From Aphis gossypii (lineage: Eukaryota > Arthropoda > Insecta > Hemiptera > Aphididae), in contig NW_026083047.1 of the NCBI RefSeq assembly GCF_020184175.1, positions 124,001 to 188,000 on the forward strand: 64,000 nucleotides of DNA, in the 5' to 3' direction. Below are positions 31,829 to 44,319 of this stretch, in pieces. Positions within the stretch are counted from its first letter, which is position 1. The number at the start of each line of letters is the position of its first letter. Both the position numbers and the translations under genes were made by a program. The notes under the pieces were generated by a model. It ran no database searches, was not told the DNA's origin, and saw nothing but the letters and a program-made list of their open reading frames with translations.

Positions 31829-34800
31829 TCACATGTCCTCAATTGAAATCAATGCTTCATTGTAAATTTCTTCACTGATTTGTATATTTGGATTTCCCAT
31901 ACTATTCTGTATTTGATACAAAATATCATCACACATATAATCTTTGTACTTGATCCACAAATCAATTGGGTTTGATGGGAAGCATGTAGATATGATTATA
32001 GAAAACAATGTTCGTATTTGATGAGCGTGTGATGATATTACAGCATCATTGAGAGTTTGATCCCAATGAGCGTCATTTTCAAGCAATTGCAAACGTTGAC
32101 AGGCTTCTCTGTAGGATACACACAATTCACCATCAACAGTTCGTAACTGTTGGAATGATGTTGGGCCACGTACATTGACTAATAGCAGTCGTAAGTAAAA
32201 ACATTCATCATTGCTTGGATGTACTGAATAAATCCGGCCAATCGCATCGGTGGAATATACATCTGTATATCCTGGAACTGGTTTTCCTTGTTTCCGTCGT
32301 ATAAATCTCCTTGAGGATTGATTCCAGGTATAATATTTTGGCATTTCAGAATATAGCAATGTTTGTGCGAAATCATCGTTTTGGCATGTCTCAAAAAAAC
32401 TGGTTAATGTAGTAGATGGTGGCTGAGCAGCTCTTTGTACTGCGTTCTGTGCTGTAAAATACACTCTTTGTCCATTTTCTAAATGCACAGCTAAGTGAAC
32501 AACAGAAGGGTGTCTCTCATGAATAGGAAAAGAAAATATTCGCCAAACTGCTTCATTACTACTGACATAGCGGCCCATTTGGTATTGGGTAACTTCATCA
32601 TTGGAATTCTCTGCACCAATTCCAATCACAGCCATATCACTCCCTTTGGTTACATATTTAAAAATGTATTAAATAGATTTCACTGAATGGCAAGATTCAA
32701 CGTTGATGTGTGCTTTGAATGTCTTTGATAAAATGGGTGAATATGGAACAATCCAACGATTATCTATTTCAATATCTTGTTGATTTAATTTGACAATTGT
32801 TGATTTTCCATTGTCTGCTGTCGATCTGCGACGATACAATGGATAACCGTCATTACCAGTAATTGTTTCCGATATTAATGTCCGTGGATATCGTTTTGAA
32901 CATTTACCATCCATCATACACGGTGAATTTTGATAAGAGTTCCACAGGGACCATGTATCATGTTTTTGATAACTACCTCATGCAATCCAGGATCTACTTG
33001 TACATTAGGGATTTCAGCTGATATCACTGCATCAACTTCATTTGGCCTTATATTTTCAACCAACCAAATCAAAATGTGTGCATGTGGCAATCCTCGTTTC
33101 TGCCACTCCACAGAATACATCCAGCAGCGTGTCTCACCAAACACATTATGTTTTACGATGAAATCCATTAAAGATTTCAACTTTTGTCTAAAGACGCTGG
33201 CTGTAATATCATGACGATCAATGGGTGATTGCCCAGAGAATAACTCCTGATTGATTTCTATCCATTGCGGATTGCATGTAAATGTGATGAACAAATCTGC
33301 TGTACCATAATGACGAACATACGACATGGCATTTTGAGCATATTCGTGCATATGCCGAGGGCTTCCGATGTATGTTGCTAGAAGAATAGTCATCCGACCG
33401 ACATTCTGTGCATTTCCGTCAGTATTAATCGCATCTCGAAGGTGAATATACTCTTCAGATCGGAGTTTGGTTTGATTCAACCTGATGAATGTTAATCTCT
33501 CCGTTTCAATTTTAACATACATGTCAACAACATATTTGTGATATAATCGCCGACATTTCAATATGTGATTATCTTCATTTTCCCGAATCATTAGGCGGTA
33601 TGAATAATAGTTCATTGAACTGACTTTTTTGTTGGTTTCAGAACCTGTAAATAGATTTTGTTTTAATAACATTCAAATATAAAATTAAAATACATAATAT
33701 AATGACTGAGATATTATCGCCATAGCTAAACTAATATTTTAGTTACCTGCAATGGGATTTATCATTTTTATTGAGAAATCGTAGCCATCTTCACCTTGCC
33801 AAAATATAATGGGATATTGCAGTGCATCATATGAGCGGTGTGTTTCCTTTATACGTTGTAATTGATCATTCCGACGACGTAAAACAATATCACGGGATTC
33901 CAAGTTTTTTCCAACTACAACGATAGCAACTTCATCAATAGTTGGTGCATTAAAACGTCTTGTATGTTGACCTGCAGGTGTTTTATCAGCTCTGATTACA
34001 ATTTTGTGATTATCGGATGGCATCAGATCCAGGGCAGTTTTAAACAATATTATCAATTGATTGTGTTGATGAAATAAAGTTTGTAATTGTTCTACAATAG
34101 ACCTCTTTACTAAATTGTTATGTGCACAACGCAGATCAATTTCTTGTGGTGAATTGCCCATAAAATAAATTTGCAGGAATTTGTTGTCGCTATCTGACAC
34201 TGGTAACAGTGAACCTGCTCTGTGATATATTTGCCCTTGTATCTGTAAATAAAAAAAAAATATTATGGTGTGGTATAAATTAATGGATTGTCGGTGATCA
34301 AACTTAAATAATATTTGATCTTAAAAAGTATATATTTAGTTTTAACTAATATCTATCAAATATAAAATATAATAAAAGTGTCACTGAAACTGAAACACCA
34401 TATAATATGATGACTAAGTGATACATTTCGTAATGATTAAGAAATTGAAGATTAGTGACACATCTTAACTTTGGTGACAGAAAATTTTGTTCGCTAATAA
34501 TTATGAGTAACTGCTATAATACATACCTTGAAAGTTGGCATAAAATTTTCCCGAACTACATTTGTTGCCCCAAATGAAGTCATTTGAAAGCAATTGTTAT
34601 ATTGTTGGATATTTGTCAAAAAGTGTATAGAATCTGTTCCTATTCCTGAAACCAATGAGTACAATGGTTCTGGTGGTGGATCCAATGGTATCAATTTCAC
34701 TTTACCATTTGCGCAACACAATCCATTGGCTTCGTTTTTGTATTTTAATGCCTTACAGTGTGAGTTCATAGAACCAATAACAACACACTGGTAGTTACTG

Positions 34801-35018
34801 TAGTCAATTGACACATCGTAACTGAAAGCAGCTCGATTCAAACTTGCTCGATTATTAGTTGAATTTCGCGTTCGCGCTTCACGCGTTTGTGATATCCGAA
34901 TTCTTTCACGTTCATTTCGGTCGTCACGTTCTTGAGGACTTTGGTTAGATCGGTAATTAGCTTGGTTGGTAGGATTTCGGGTTATTCTACCTAGATTGCT
35001 CCGTCGTATAGGAGGCAT
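31829..35018 (-). pseudogene. Helitron Rep gene, three exons plus damage, helicase missing
   Basis: Exon 1 (35018-34527) holds LCCANGKVKLIPL and MTSFGATNV, standard Helitron N-terminal wording. A GT-AG intron (34243-34526) leads into exon 2 (34242-33747, MPSDNHKIVIRADKTPAG, FNAPTIDEVAI). A second intron (33645-33746) leads into exon 3 from 33644. Rep HUH motif: KRGLPHAHILIWL. A frameshift lies near 32925 before CMMDGKCSKRYP. A TAA at 32669 stands directly before YIFKYVTKGSD, the catalytic two-tyrosine motif. The frame then stays open to the stop at 31829, ending at EEIYNEALISIEDM, just before where the helicase normally begins. Both exon joins keep phase, so the introns look genuine. Confidence 0.87.
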
Positions 35019-35472
35019 ATCAAATATAAATTATTATGTTTTTAAGGTCTTCCCAGGAATTTTTTATTATATTTTATTCAAACAATTAAATTGAATAAAT
35101 ATTGTCTATAATATTTCCATGGCAACACAAAAATATTATAGTTTTAATTTATTTTTTATATTTTGACGGTATCGGGTTCAAATCAAAACCTTGATATAAC
35201 ATTTTAAATAAATTATTGATTTTATTTAAATGGTTGCCATTGACTACCAAAAATAATTTAGTTTACTATTTGCTGGACAGATGGCGCTGTATGTGAAAAA
35301 CGATTTCCCCACTTTTCTGTTGAATTTTTCCTGAATTTTCCAGAATTTTCTTTGCTATAAACCTCACGGAGCCCAAGACCTTTCCAACGAATGCAAAACC
35401 GTGGAAATCGGTTCGTGCGTTCTGGAGTTATAGCGTCAGGGAGGAAAACCGGACTTATTTTTATATAATAGA

Positions 35473-35976
35473 TAAATGGAAAGTCTGATAAGCACTATGA
35501 ACAAGGGGCTCTGGGCCTATAGCCCCCCCCCCTCCCATAAGATTAATAATACAAGACTCAGTTAATTTTGTACTTTTATATAAAAACAAAAAAAATTTAA
35601 TATAAAATTAATGTAGGTTATTTTTTGTGTTACTTGTCACTTTATTTGTGTAATCTACCTATTCTACATTTTTTAAAATATACATAGATTACTATTTATT
35701 TTTAATGAATAGAAATCATTGAATGGGAAGGGCATCAACAAATTTAAAACTAAAAAAAAAAGTGTGAATAGACCTCTAACTACTTTAGTCTTAGCTTTAA
35801 TGCCTGAATTCTAGTAAAATATACATATTTATGAATGTTTTTTTAAATACCTACATTAAAATTGTTAATTTTAAAATCAATAAATATGTGTTTAATATTG
35901 TATTAATTTTTATTTAAGTAAAGTTATGTATTAAATTAATGTAAATACATATTATATTGTATATTAAATACATATT
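35473..35976. other. AT-rich noncoding DNA
   Basis: No gene recognised. A C-run with CCCTCCC lies near 35522. Confidence 0.5.
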
Positions 35977-36869
35977 TTAAAACAATAAAAATTTAAATTC
36001 TTCATCTGAAGATATTTCACAATTGTTTGTGATTTTTAAAGATTTTTCAAACTTCTCAGACAAATAAAAACCATTTTTGAATTGAATCCAGCAATTTGGT
36101 GGTTTTGTATGTGTGTCAACTCCTGTTTTTCGATCAATCACGCAACATCTTATCTAAAAAGTTTTTAATCAAAGTATAAACATTATGTTAAGAAAAAAAT
36201 GAATAAAAAATAATATACAAAATAATATGTATAATATACATGTATGATGAGCTTATTATTATAGGTGGAATATTACTTACAAATATGATATTAAATTATA
36301 AAAAATGTATTTATTTGGTTTTAAAATGTTAAAAAGAAAACTCTTTGAAGTAGTAAACCCTAGTTAGGGTTATGTACCTACTTATTATTTTTTTTAATAT
36401 AAAAATAATTATTAGCTCAATTAATTTTATTTCAAGTATACATAATTGTTCATAAAGCAGTATGATTGTAAATTTAAAAAAAAATTGTACATGAATGAAT
36501 TACCTGTCCTTGACTACTCCAATACTTCTGCCATTTTAGAACTTTATCAATTTCTTCTTTATCTTTAGCTGTTTTGATGTCTAACTGCTTACTAATTATT
36601 TGTAAATCGGAATGTTTAGGACACCACCAAGAATCGCACTAGTAAAATGTTAGCAATACAAATAGATATTTATTATTAAAAACCTAAAATATATTACCTT
36701 TAGGTTTACCTAAGGTAAATATTATCTATATAAATTCACATACTTTTCTCAAATTGTTTGACTCTATGCTCCCTTTATTAGCAGGAGATTGAAATGTGGA
36801 GACTTGCGGATCATAATTTGTTTTGATCGTTTCCAGAGACAATACTTTCGCCTTATTTGATAGAGACAT
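35977..36869 (-). pseudogene. Three-exon gene fragment of unknown function, cut by an LTR
   Basis: Exon a (36869 or further upstream to 36744) starts MSLSNKAKVLSLETIK. Exon b (36638-36504, 45 codons) reads CDSWWCPKHSDLQIISKQL and ends in KWQKYWSSQGQ. Exon c (36153-35977, 59 codons) ends in an acidic stretch and a TAA. All three joins have GT-AG borders and phase 0, which is strong evidence for real splicing. I do not recognise the family; the CxxxxC-H pattern in exon b could bind metal. The frame continues upstream straight into the solo LTR, so the 5' part is missing. It may be a host gene remnant or part of another transposon. Confidence 0.6.
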
Positions 36870-36883
36870 TTCTTCTTTAATTT

Positions 36884-37352
36884 TGTTGCGTGCCAGTATC
36901 AGATTTGAGTCCAAATGGTTAATTTGAATGAAAGTTAAACTTAATAACGTAATATGTTTTATTGCATACAAACAAAATACATGTAACAAATTAAATAAGT
37001 GGCTGAGTGACGTGAAAGTGCTCAGTTGTTGATAGCTTTGGTACATCTGCCGTTGCTGGTCTTCGGGCTCCCTTATATATTGTGGTGCGTCTCTTGTTTA
37101 CGTCGTGTTTTCGCCTTCTGGGTAAAACCAGGTGTCCTTGTTGTTGTTGTTGCAAATTCGGACACGAATTTGAGAATGTGCAATAACATCTCAAATGCAT
37201 CATTAGTGCACTGTAATTATTGGTGCGCTTACTATCCCGACACGTGTAGTGGTCATAGTAGCATCCGCATTACCCTTGACACGAGGCATGGTCATACTAA
37301 CTTAGCCTTGTAATCTCGTAGATATCTTATAGATATCTCGTAGCCCATAACA
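36884..37352 (-). repeat. Solo LTR, copy B
   Basis: 469 bp, closely similar to 9670-10136, differing mainly around 37097-37125. Same TG...CA ends, TATATAAGGGAGCC box and AATAAA signal on the minus strand. Flanks AATTT and CTAGT do not form a target duplication. Confidence 0.75.
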
Positions 37353-38256
37353 CTAGTGAACGAAATTTTGCTATATCGGGTGTGTGTAAGACAGAGACAA
37401 CAAATGCATGGGTAGCGTCCTCTTAATAAATAATAAATATATCTAATATTTTAAAAATTAAGTACAGTTAAAATATTAAATAATATCTCCTACTCATAAT
37501 GTCTAATAAGTATTATATTTTCAATAATCAAATGCTAAATATTTTATGGAATCAAAAAAAATTAAACCACTGATTTAAATATCTTTCAAAATAGTATAGA
37601 CATAGTAATTTGTATTTTATACTCAGTTCATTCGTTTTACTAATTTTAATCTCAAAATATTATCCAATAAGATATATTTGTGTGACATTGTCACTGATGT
37701 CATGAATACCTGTACGGGATCCCTTGCCCAACAATTAAATTAACTCACGATAAGTACACACTGTTAAGCATTATACGTACTTTTTTTTGTATAATATATA
37801 AATAAAAAACAACGGTCATCTTTTAAAATTATATAGATTACTTTTTCCTGTATTGTCTACATACTTCTTTTGGTATTATAAATATTAATCACATATCATA
37901 CAATCATGTGTTTATTTTAATAAATACACATCAATGTTTCTTTTTATACAACCATTTATTTATGTACTGAAATACTATTGTACAGTAATGAAATAATGAA
38001 ACTACAAAATATAAAATATCAATGCCCCAATGCACATTTTATTTATTATCAATTTTTATTATGAATAATTTAAAAATTATTGATGTAATTTTCATGAAAT
38101 TAAATTAATTTTATAATAAAAATAAATTAAATAAGCATTATTTAGGGAGTTTTATTTAAATGTATGTATTATCTCATCAAGATGATTAGATTAAAAATAT
38201 ATTTATTATCTTATGAAGATACCTAATTATTTTATTTTTATGATCTTAACTCTATT
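37353..38256. other. AT-rich noncoding DNA
   Basis: No gene recognised on either strand. Confidence 0.5.
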
Positions 38257-38703
38257 CATATCGTTGGTTAAAAGGCTATTTGTTGTAAGCGACACATTTC
38301 AAACTTTCTAGGAGAACCCAAAAACGAATTTGTCTTTTTTTTTTTTTCAAAATGATATAACTTTTGTTGTTTTATAGATAATCCTTCAATTTTTTTTTTC
38401 ACTTATACGTATTATATTATTCTTTAAGATAAATCTAATTTCATATAGTAATATAACTTTTTGATTTTTCAGTAAATAACTAAATTTTATTTTTGGCGTT
38501 TACCACATTTTAATTTGCTTACTTGTACTTTTGTCGCTTACGTCATTTACTAATAAAACGCTTCAAGCGCCATCAAAAAATGTATTAAATGAGACACATA
38601 CCCACATCATTACAATAAATAATAAGTCAATTTAAATAAGTTTTTTTTTAATAAATTTGAATAGTATGATTTCTTATTTTATGAACAATTAAAACTCGTT
38701 AGG

Positions 38704-41010
38704 TTAAAATAAACAAAATACAACTCGTACAATAAAATAAAAAAATATTAAAATAACAATATGAAAATAAAAAAAATAATTATATTTTTTAAAATTAAAA
38801 TACAATTTTTCATCATCACTACTTGCAGATAATTCTTCTGTATCTGTTTCATCTAAGCAGTCAGCTTTTTCTTCACTAGTATTCATACTAAAATACTCTA
38901 AATGATATGCGTTGGGAATAATGTTATCCTTGCACAATTTATATAGATCGTCATATTTTTTAACTGCAATGGTTAGTGCACGTTCATAACACTTAGAAAC
39001 TTCTAATTTGTCATGGTTATTCTTTTTCTTTTTAGCTAGTGTAAGAGGTACCTCGTCTGCATTATATGAAAAGTAAACATGTACGGTAATTTGTTCTTCT
39101 GATAATTCGTTCATCTTTTTTGTGAATACAAATGACTTCACTTTGGATATTTGAATTTTCTTTTTTCCTTCGTTACATTTTAATTGAGGACTATACCACT
39201 GTGCAGCGAGCGTTTTCCAGTCCAAAAAATCTATAAACTTGAGATCAATAACTGTATAAGGTTTTGGATATATTCTAGCATTTCTAATTATGGTCGGCCA
39301 TTCGGATGGGCCCCATATGGTTTTTTTCTTAATACAGCGTTCAATCACCGAGTGTACTGAATCTACAGGCATATACGTATGTCCTGGCAATAAATAAGTT
39401 ATTTTTATTTCCTTTATTTTAGTCCATACATTCATTAAGCCATATTCTATCATAGTCATCATCGCTCGGTTTTTATTTTGACCCGCGCAAGAATCACAGT
39501 ATAAAGCCACTGATTCAAATTTATTTTGTTCATTTAATGCAGTTAGGTATTTAAAGATACATGTTACTATTTCATTAGAGCCACGTAAACCATCTATTTC
39601 TCCCCATAAGTAACAGTAAGAATTTCTACTTCCTGATTCGTACACAGTACAATTATAAGTACTATATTTCTTGCTATAATATAAGTTCGTATTGTCCGAA
39701 TATGGTGTACTGAGCACTTTTTGTAAATCAAAACTTAAACAGAGAAAATTCCCATCGCATTTTGATAACTCTTGGTCAAAAATAAATGCCTCTTTGCTCT
39801 GTTCTTTATTAATTGCGTGTTCTCTCTCTTGTTGATGTTCATTTTCATTTAAATTACCTGTTTCTTTTATATTTTTGAATTTGGTACATTTATTACACTT
39901 GTCCTTCTTAGGTAAATGAAAACCCAAATTGAACTTTTCACGAAAAATTCTTCTAAATACAGCACTCGACACATTTTTTAACCCATTTGATTCACAGTTA
40001 CTTTTGTACAATCGAAAAACGCGTTCAATGCTTTCGAATTCTTTAGGTAAATATTTTTTTGTTGTCGAAGATCTACAATAATGAGACTGTACAGCTGGAA
40101 GACTTTCTATAAATTTATAAACATTTGATAAAACTGGCTCATCCGTTTTATTTTTGGGACGGCCTTTACCACGACTATCGGGATTTGACTTTCCCAATGG
40201 TGACAATTTTTCAAAAGTGTAACTTAAAAATCTTTGAGTAATATTTAATGTTTTTAAAAGATACTGCTGGCATATCTTTTCTTTTCTTCCATTTAGAGTA
40301 AAATAATAAAACCTTGTTATTTTACGCAAATTTGACATTTGTACACGTTTCCTTTTTATTTCTGATTCTTCCATGCAACTTATCAAATAGTCACGTTTTC
40401 CATTTCGGTCACTTATACTCCAGTATTCCTTAAAAATTGTTTCCCTTTCGTCTTCGGTAAATTTATTTTTACAATTGTTCTGGCATTTTGTTTTTGAACA
40501 TGGGTTAGGCTGAACACTTTTTCCTTTACCACTTTGTTTTTCATTTCTCTTATTTAACTTTTTGTTACCTTTCTTTTTCTTCTTCCTACCTTCAACGCCC
40601 ACAATGTCACCTGATACACTCGTAGATGATGACGTAGAATTAGAACTATCTATATTAGTTCCAAATAACTGGCGGGAGCAACCTTTATCATTACTATGAC
40701 TAGGTGAATTGGTACTTAAAATGGTATTATTAGGTGGAACCCAATCATTTGTGTCTCTACTACAGGTTGTTTCAGATATTGTAGTTGTTTTTTTTGACTC
40801 GTGAACTGATATAGGAGTCTCCTCAATTTTAGATTTATTTTGCATTATTTCATTAAATAAGTTATTTGTTACTTTGTCGATATCACGTGTTTCAATTGAC
40901 ATTTTTGGTTTTTTATACTTTATATTTTGGGTTGATTGTTCTTTATGATTAATCATATTAAAAATCATTTTTGTCCTGGACTGCATGATGATTTTCAGAA
41001 AGCTACACAA
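38704..41010 (-). CDS. DUF7869-like putative transposase, intact ORF
   Basis: 768 residues without a stop. The first 165 are polar with a lysine run (RKKKKKGNKK, about 142). Cysteines at 171, 176 and 180 precede an aromatic-rich helical part (FKEYWSISDRNGKRDYLI). A CNKC pair lies at 372-375. The conserved core reads LCLSFDLQKVLSTP (Asp 428), ALYCDSCAGQNKNRAM (Asp 506) and LPGHTYMPVDSVHSVIER (His 544, Asp 550, Glu 557), the wording of insect proteins with a DUF7869 domain. Spaced acids of this kind would suit an RNase H-like nuclease; that is inference. The start may be the Met at residue 37. The last 30 residues are hydrophobic and AT-driven, so the original stop may be lost. Position between inverted ends argues for a transposase. 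Confidence 0.75.
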   Translation of the reverse strand: MCSFLKIIMQSRTKMIFNMINHKEQSTQNIKYKKPKMSIETRDIDKVTNNLFNEIMQNKSKIEETPISVHESKKTTTISETTCSRDTNDWVPPNNTILSTNSPSHSNDKGCSRQLFGTNIDSSNSTSSSTSVSGDIVGVEGRKKKKKGNKKLNKRNEKQSGKGKSVQPNPCSKTKCQNNCKNKFTEDERETIFKEYWSISDRNGKRDYLISCMEESEIKRKRVQMSNLRKITRFYYFTLNGRKEKICQQYLLKTLNITQRFLSYTFEKLSPLGKSNPDSRGKGRPKNKTDEPVLSNVYKFIESLPAVQSHYCRSSTTKKYLPKEFESIERVFRLYKSNCESNGLKNVSSAVFRRIFREKFNLGFHLPKKDKCNKCTKFKNIKETGNLNENEHQQEREHAINKEQSKEAFIFDQELSKCDGNFLCLSFDLQKVLSTPYSDNTNLYYSKKYSTYNCTVYESGSRNSYCYLWGEIDGLRGSNEIVTCIFKYLTALNEQNKFESVALYCDSCAGQNKNRAMMTMIEYGLMNVWTKIKEIKITYLLPGHTYMPVDSVHSVIERCIKKKTIWGPSEWPTIIRNARIYPKPYTVIDLKFIDFLDWKTLAAQWYSPQLKCNEGKKKIQISKVKSFVFTKKMNELSEEQITVHVYFSYNADEVPLTLAKKKKNNHDKLEVSKCYERALTIAVKKYDDLYKLCKDNIIPNAYHLEYFSMNTSEEKADCLDETDTEELSASSDDEKLYFNFKKYNYFFYFHIVILIFFYFIVRVVFCLF

Positions 41011-41122
41011 TAAAATTTTTTTTGGAGTTAAAAAATTATCATTGTTTTTATACTTAAAAGTTGATAACTAAGTGTTGCTTTGCTATACAGTAGATTACAG
41101 GTGGGTCACTGTAAATTGTAAT

Positions 41123-42892
41123 TGTATACGAAAAACGATTCTGAGCGGAGACGGTTTGGTCAACCAAAGATATTTTATATTATATTATTAATACGGTAGC
41201 TATTAGGTTTAATAAATATTATTTGTATAATATAATAATATAGGTACTTAAGAATTAAGATGTTTCAAGTATGATAAAATAGACCTACGGTGTAAATTTA
41301 AAGTATTTACGGCTATTCGCGTTTTGAAATTCAACAATATAAGAAAATCGACCCATGAGAAATCAAGTGAATATCGAATATTGTAAAAACTTCAAACAAT
41401 CTTAAAAAATTTTCAGAAAAATTGAAAATTTCAGTTGTCTATAAATAGCTCAAAAAAACTCAAAATATTTTAAAAATTAAATCATGTAAAGAAAATGCCA
41501 ATCTAAATAACTGGTAAAATTTTCAAGTATCTATGACTTATACTTTTTGAATAATAACAAATATTTAAAATCGTTTGAGGATAAATCGTTATTGTTACGC
41601 GATTTCGTAAAAATTTAAAATTTTTCCTATAATGATGCTTCGAATTTTCTCTATAGCTACTTGTAAAAAAACCTATGGAAAACTTAGTGTTGTATTTTTA
41701 ATCCTTAGTTATAAACACAAAACATTTTATGATTTTTCAACTTCAAAATTACTTGCAAATTTTCGCGTTTTCGACAGATTTCGTAAAAATGTTAAATATA
41801 AACGTTTATAAAAAAAAATATGGTTAACGATTTTTAATTTTTTTTAGCTACAATAAAAACAACTCATAAGGAACCTTGTATTAAATTTTCAAATTTTTTT
41901 GGTCTTCCAAAATTTTTTTACCGACACTTCATAAAAAAATTCGCATAAAAATCGAAAATTTCAGTGGTCTATAAATAACTCAAAAACAGTCAAAAATTTT
42001 TGAAAATTTAACTGTATATAGATAAAACTAACATAAACACTTGGTGAAAATTTCAAGTATTTACAGAAATTAGTTTTTAAATTACAACCATATAAAAAAA
42101 TCGATTAGATCGAAAACTGGTTTTGATATTTACTTTTTACCTCTATAATGCACCAAGGATATTCACTTTTCCATCGGAAACCACCCCCGAAGTTTGAAAT
42201 TGAAACATTATTTCGACTAGTTATGCTGTACACAGACACAAAAAAAAAAACAAAAAAAAAACATACATCATTGTTAAATCAATACATTCATCACTCCGTT
42301 CAGAATCTAAAAAATATTATGAATTTCTAACTCTAAATAATTTTCAAATGTTCATGGTTTTTACAAATTTTATTTAAAATTCGAACTTCAGACACTCATA
42401 AAAAGGAATAACGCTTAAATTTTTTTTTTGATTTCCACAAAAGACCACTTACGAGTAACCTTGTACATTTTCAAATTTTTTGAACAAGAGAACATTTTTT
42501 TATCAACATTAATTTAAGGAAAAACTAATAATAATCGATAAATTCATATGCCTATAAATAGCTCAACATGAGTCAAAATATTTTTAAAATTTTACAATAT
42601 AAATAAAATGTTAGTATAAACATTCAATACAACAGCTATCAAAACCGATTTTGCGTAAAAATTCCTGTTTTTCCTTAATTTGTTTTGTTTTTTATAGTCA
42701 CTTTTGAAAACTACTGGGAAATTTATATTTTGACCACCTCAATGCACGTTTTTCAGTGCTGGAAAAGATATTGAAGCTGAAAATCGAAACAGTTTTTCGA
42801 CTACTTATCGTGTACATCAACACAAATAAAATGTAAACTTAAAATTAAAAAACTATCATCATTATATTTAACGCTCCGCTCAGAATCTAAAA
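41123..42892 (+). repeat. Long noncoding interspersed repeat, copy 2 (nested)
   Basis: Starts GTATACGAAAAACGATTCTG and runs parallel to 13340-14705 up to CGTTCAGAATC at about 42309, then continues with a second, more diverged unit ending CGCTCAGAATC near 42888. It lies inside the DUF7869-like element, so it arrived later. Confidence 0.75.
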
Positions 42893-44031
42893 TAAAATAT
42901 GAATTACCTAAGTAAAATTAAAACATTATAACAACATTTTTGAACTCAAGATTATAAAGACAATGCAATAATAATATTATACCATTAATACTATTGTTTA
43001 ATTAAATTAACATTTAATCCATTGGTAGTATACATGTGTTCGTGTCGCTCACATAAATCATATTATTTCGAACGTTATTCGTGTAAATATATTCGAATAT
43101 TGAACTGATATTCTTATTCAATTAACTTTAAATAATATGACTATAAATGTTTATAAAAATAAATGATAGCGCTGTTTCTTATTTCCGAATAATAATCATT
43201 TGACAAAGTTGAAATTACAGATAAAGTGAGCATCACGCCAACATAGTAAATACTCGTGTCCCGTATAATATTTTTATCACCACGTCTTTTCTAGTTGGTC
43301 TAAAAAGTATAGAATAAATATTATGTTTTAATAAAAATTAAAATGTCACGAAAAAAATAAACCGGTAGTTTTGATTTATGCAGTTGTTTTTTAAAATAAT
43401 ATAACTCACGATATTATATTTAATAATGCATAGAAATACTGTTAATGTACTTATGTAATGAATAATAAAATGCATAATTATAATACAACTTAAGTTCTTC
43501 ATTATATTATTATGTTTATACATTTAAAAAAAATAGTAGATAAATATTCAAACTCAATAAGTTTATTTATATGTGGACTTATTTGGTACATCAAGTTTTC
43601 ATCTACCTTACTCTATTTATAAGTATGCATTGAAAAAAATAGGAATTTTATGGTGTAGGTACTTACTACTTATAATTTATTGTACGTATTGTCAAAAGCG
43701 AATAAAACGACACTAACACTAATAATAATAAAATATTATCTCATATCCACGTTCTCTTCAACAAATTTTATGGTTATTTTTTTATTGTGATTATTATTAA
43801 TTATCATAAATTAGTTGGCGGTTTTAATCTTTGTATTAAACTACTTCCAAAATATCCAGCTGTTCTATGATTATTGTGATCAAAATATCACGATTAAAGA
43901 TATTTTTTATCGTGGATCAAATTGAACTAACCTAAAAATCGTTATCACTTACCACATTTTTTTTCTTTTTTATTAGATACCACTCATTTGATTAGATAAA
44001 AAATATGCTGTAGGCGGCAAATTAATCTGTT
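42893..44031. other. Noncoding interior of the DUF7869-like element
   Basis: AT-rich, no gene recognised. Confidence 0.5.
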
Positions 44032-44319
44032 ATAAGCGACAATATGGCGTATACACCATTATTAAAAAAAAAATGGGCGCTTAACACAAAATTATTATGT
44101 CGTTTACTGCTTACTAAATTAATTATAATGTCACCTAAATCAAATATTGTCGCTTACACAGTACTTTTTTCATACCTGTCGCTTACCGCATAAAGTTTGA
44201 CTATTGATAACGCGTTATAAAATAATGATATCACTGCATGAAAATTATCTATGGAATCGATAGAGCGTCGTCTACAACGCTAGACAGCAAGTGTCGCTTA
44301 CATCAAAAGTGTCGCTTAC
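44032..44319. repeat. Right-side subterminal 9-bp motif cluster (GTCGCTTAC)
   Basis: GTCGCTTAC occurs at 44149, 44178, 44293 and 44311, with a variant at 44032-44040. On the left side of the element it occurs at 38285 (complement) and 38533. Such regularly repeated end motifs are usually transposase-binding sites. Confidence 0.75.

Larger units (their letters stand above)
31529..35472 (-). mobile_element. Canonical Helitron with both ends but no helicase
   Basis: On the minus strand the 5' end is TCTATTATATAAAAATAAG at 35472, preceded by A. The 3' end reads GGGTCAGCTAT near 31530, just after a hairpin, in place of the usual CTRR. The gene inside covers the N-terminal and Rep parts only; 300 bp separate its end from the 3' terminus, so the helicase part has been deleted. 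It differs in type from the two Helentrons: no endonuclease, canonical ends. Confidence 0.82.
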
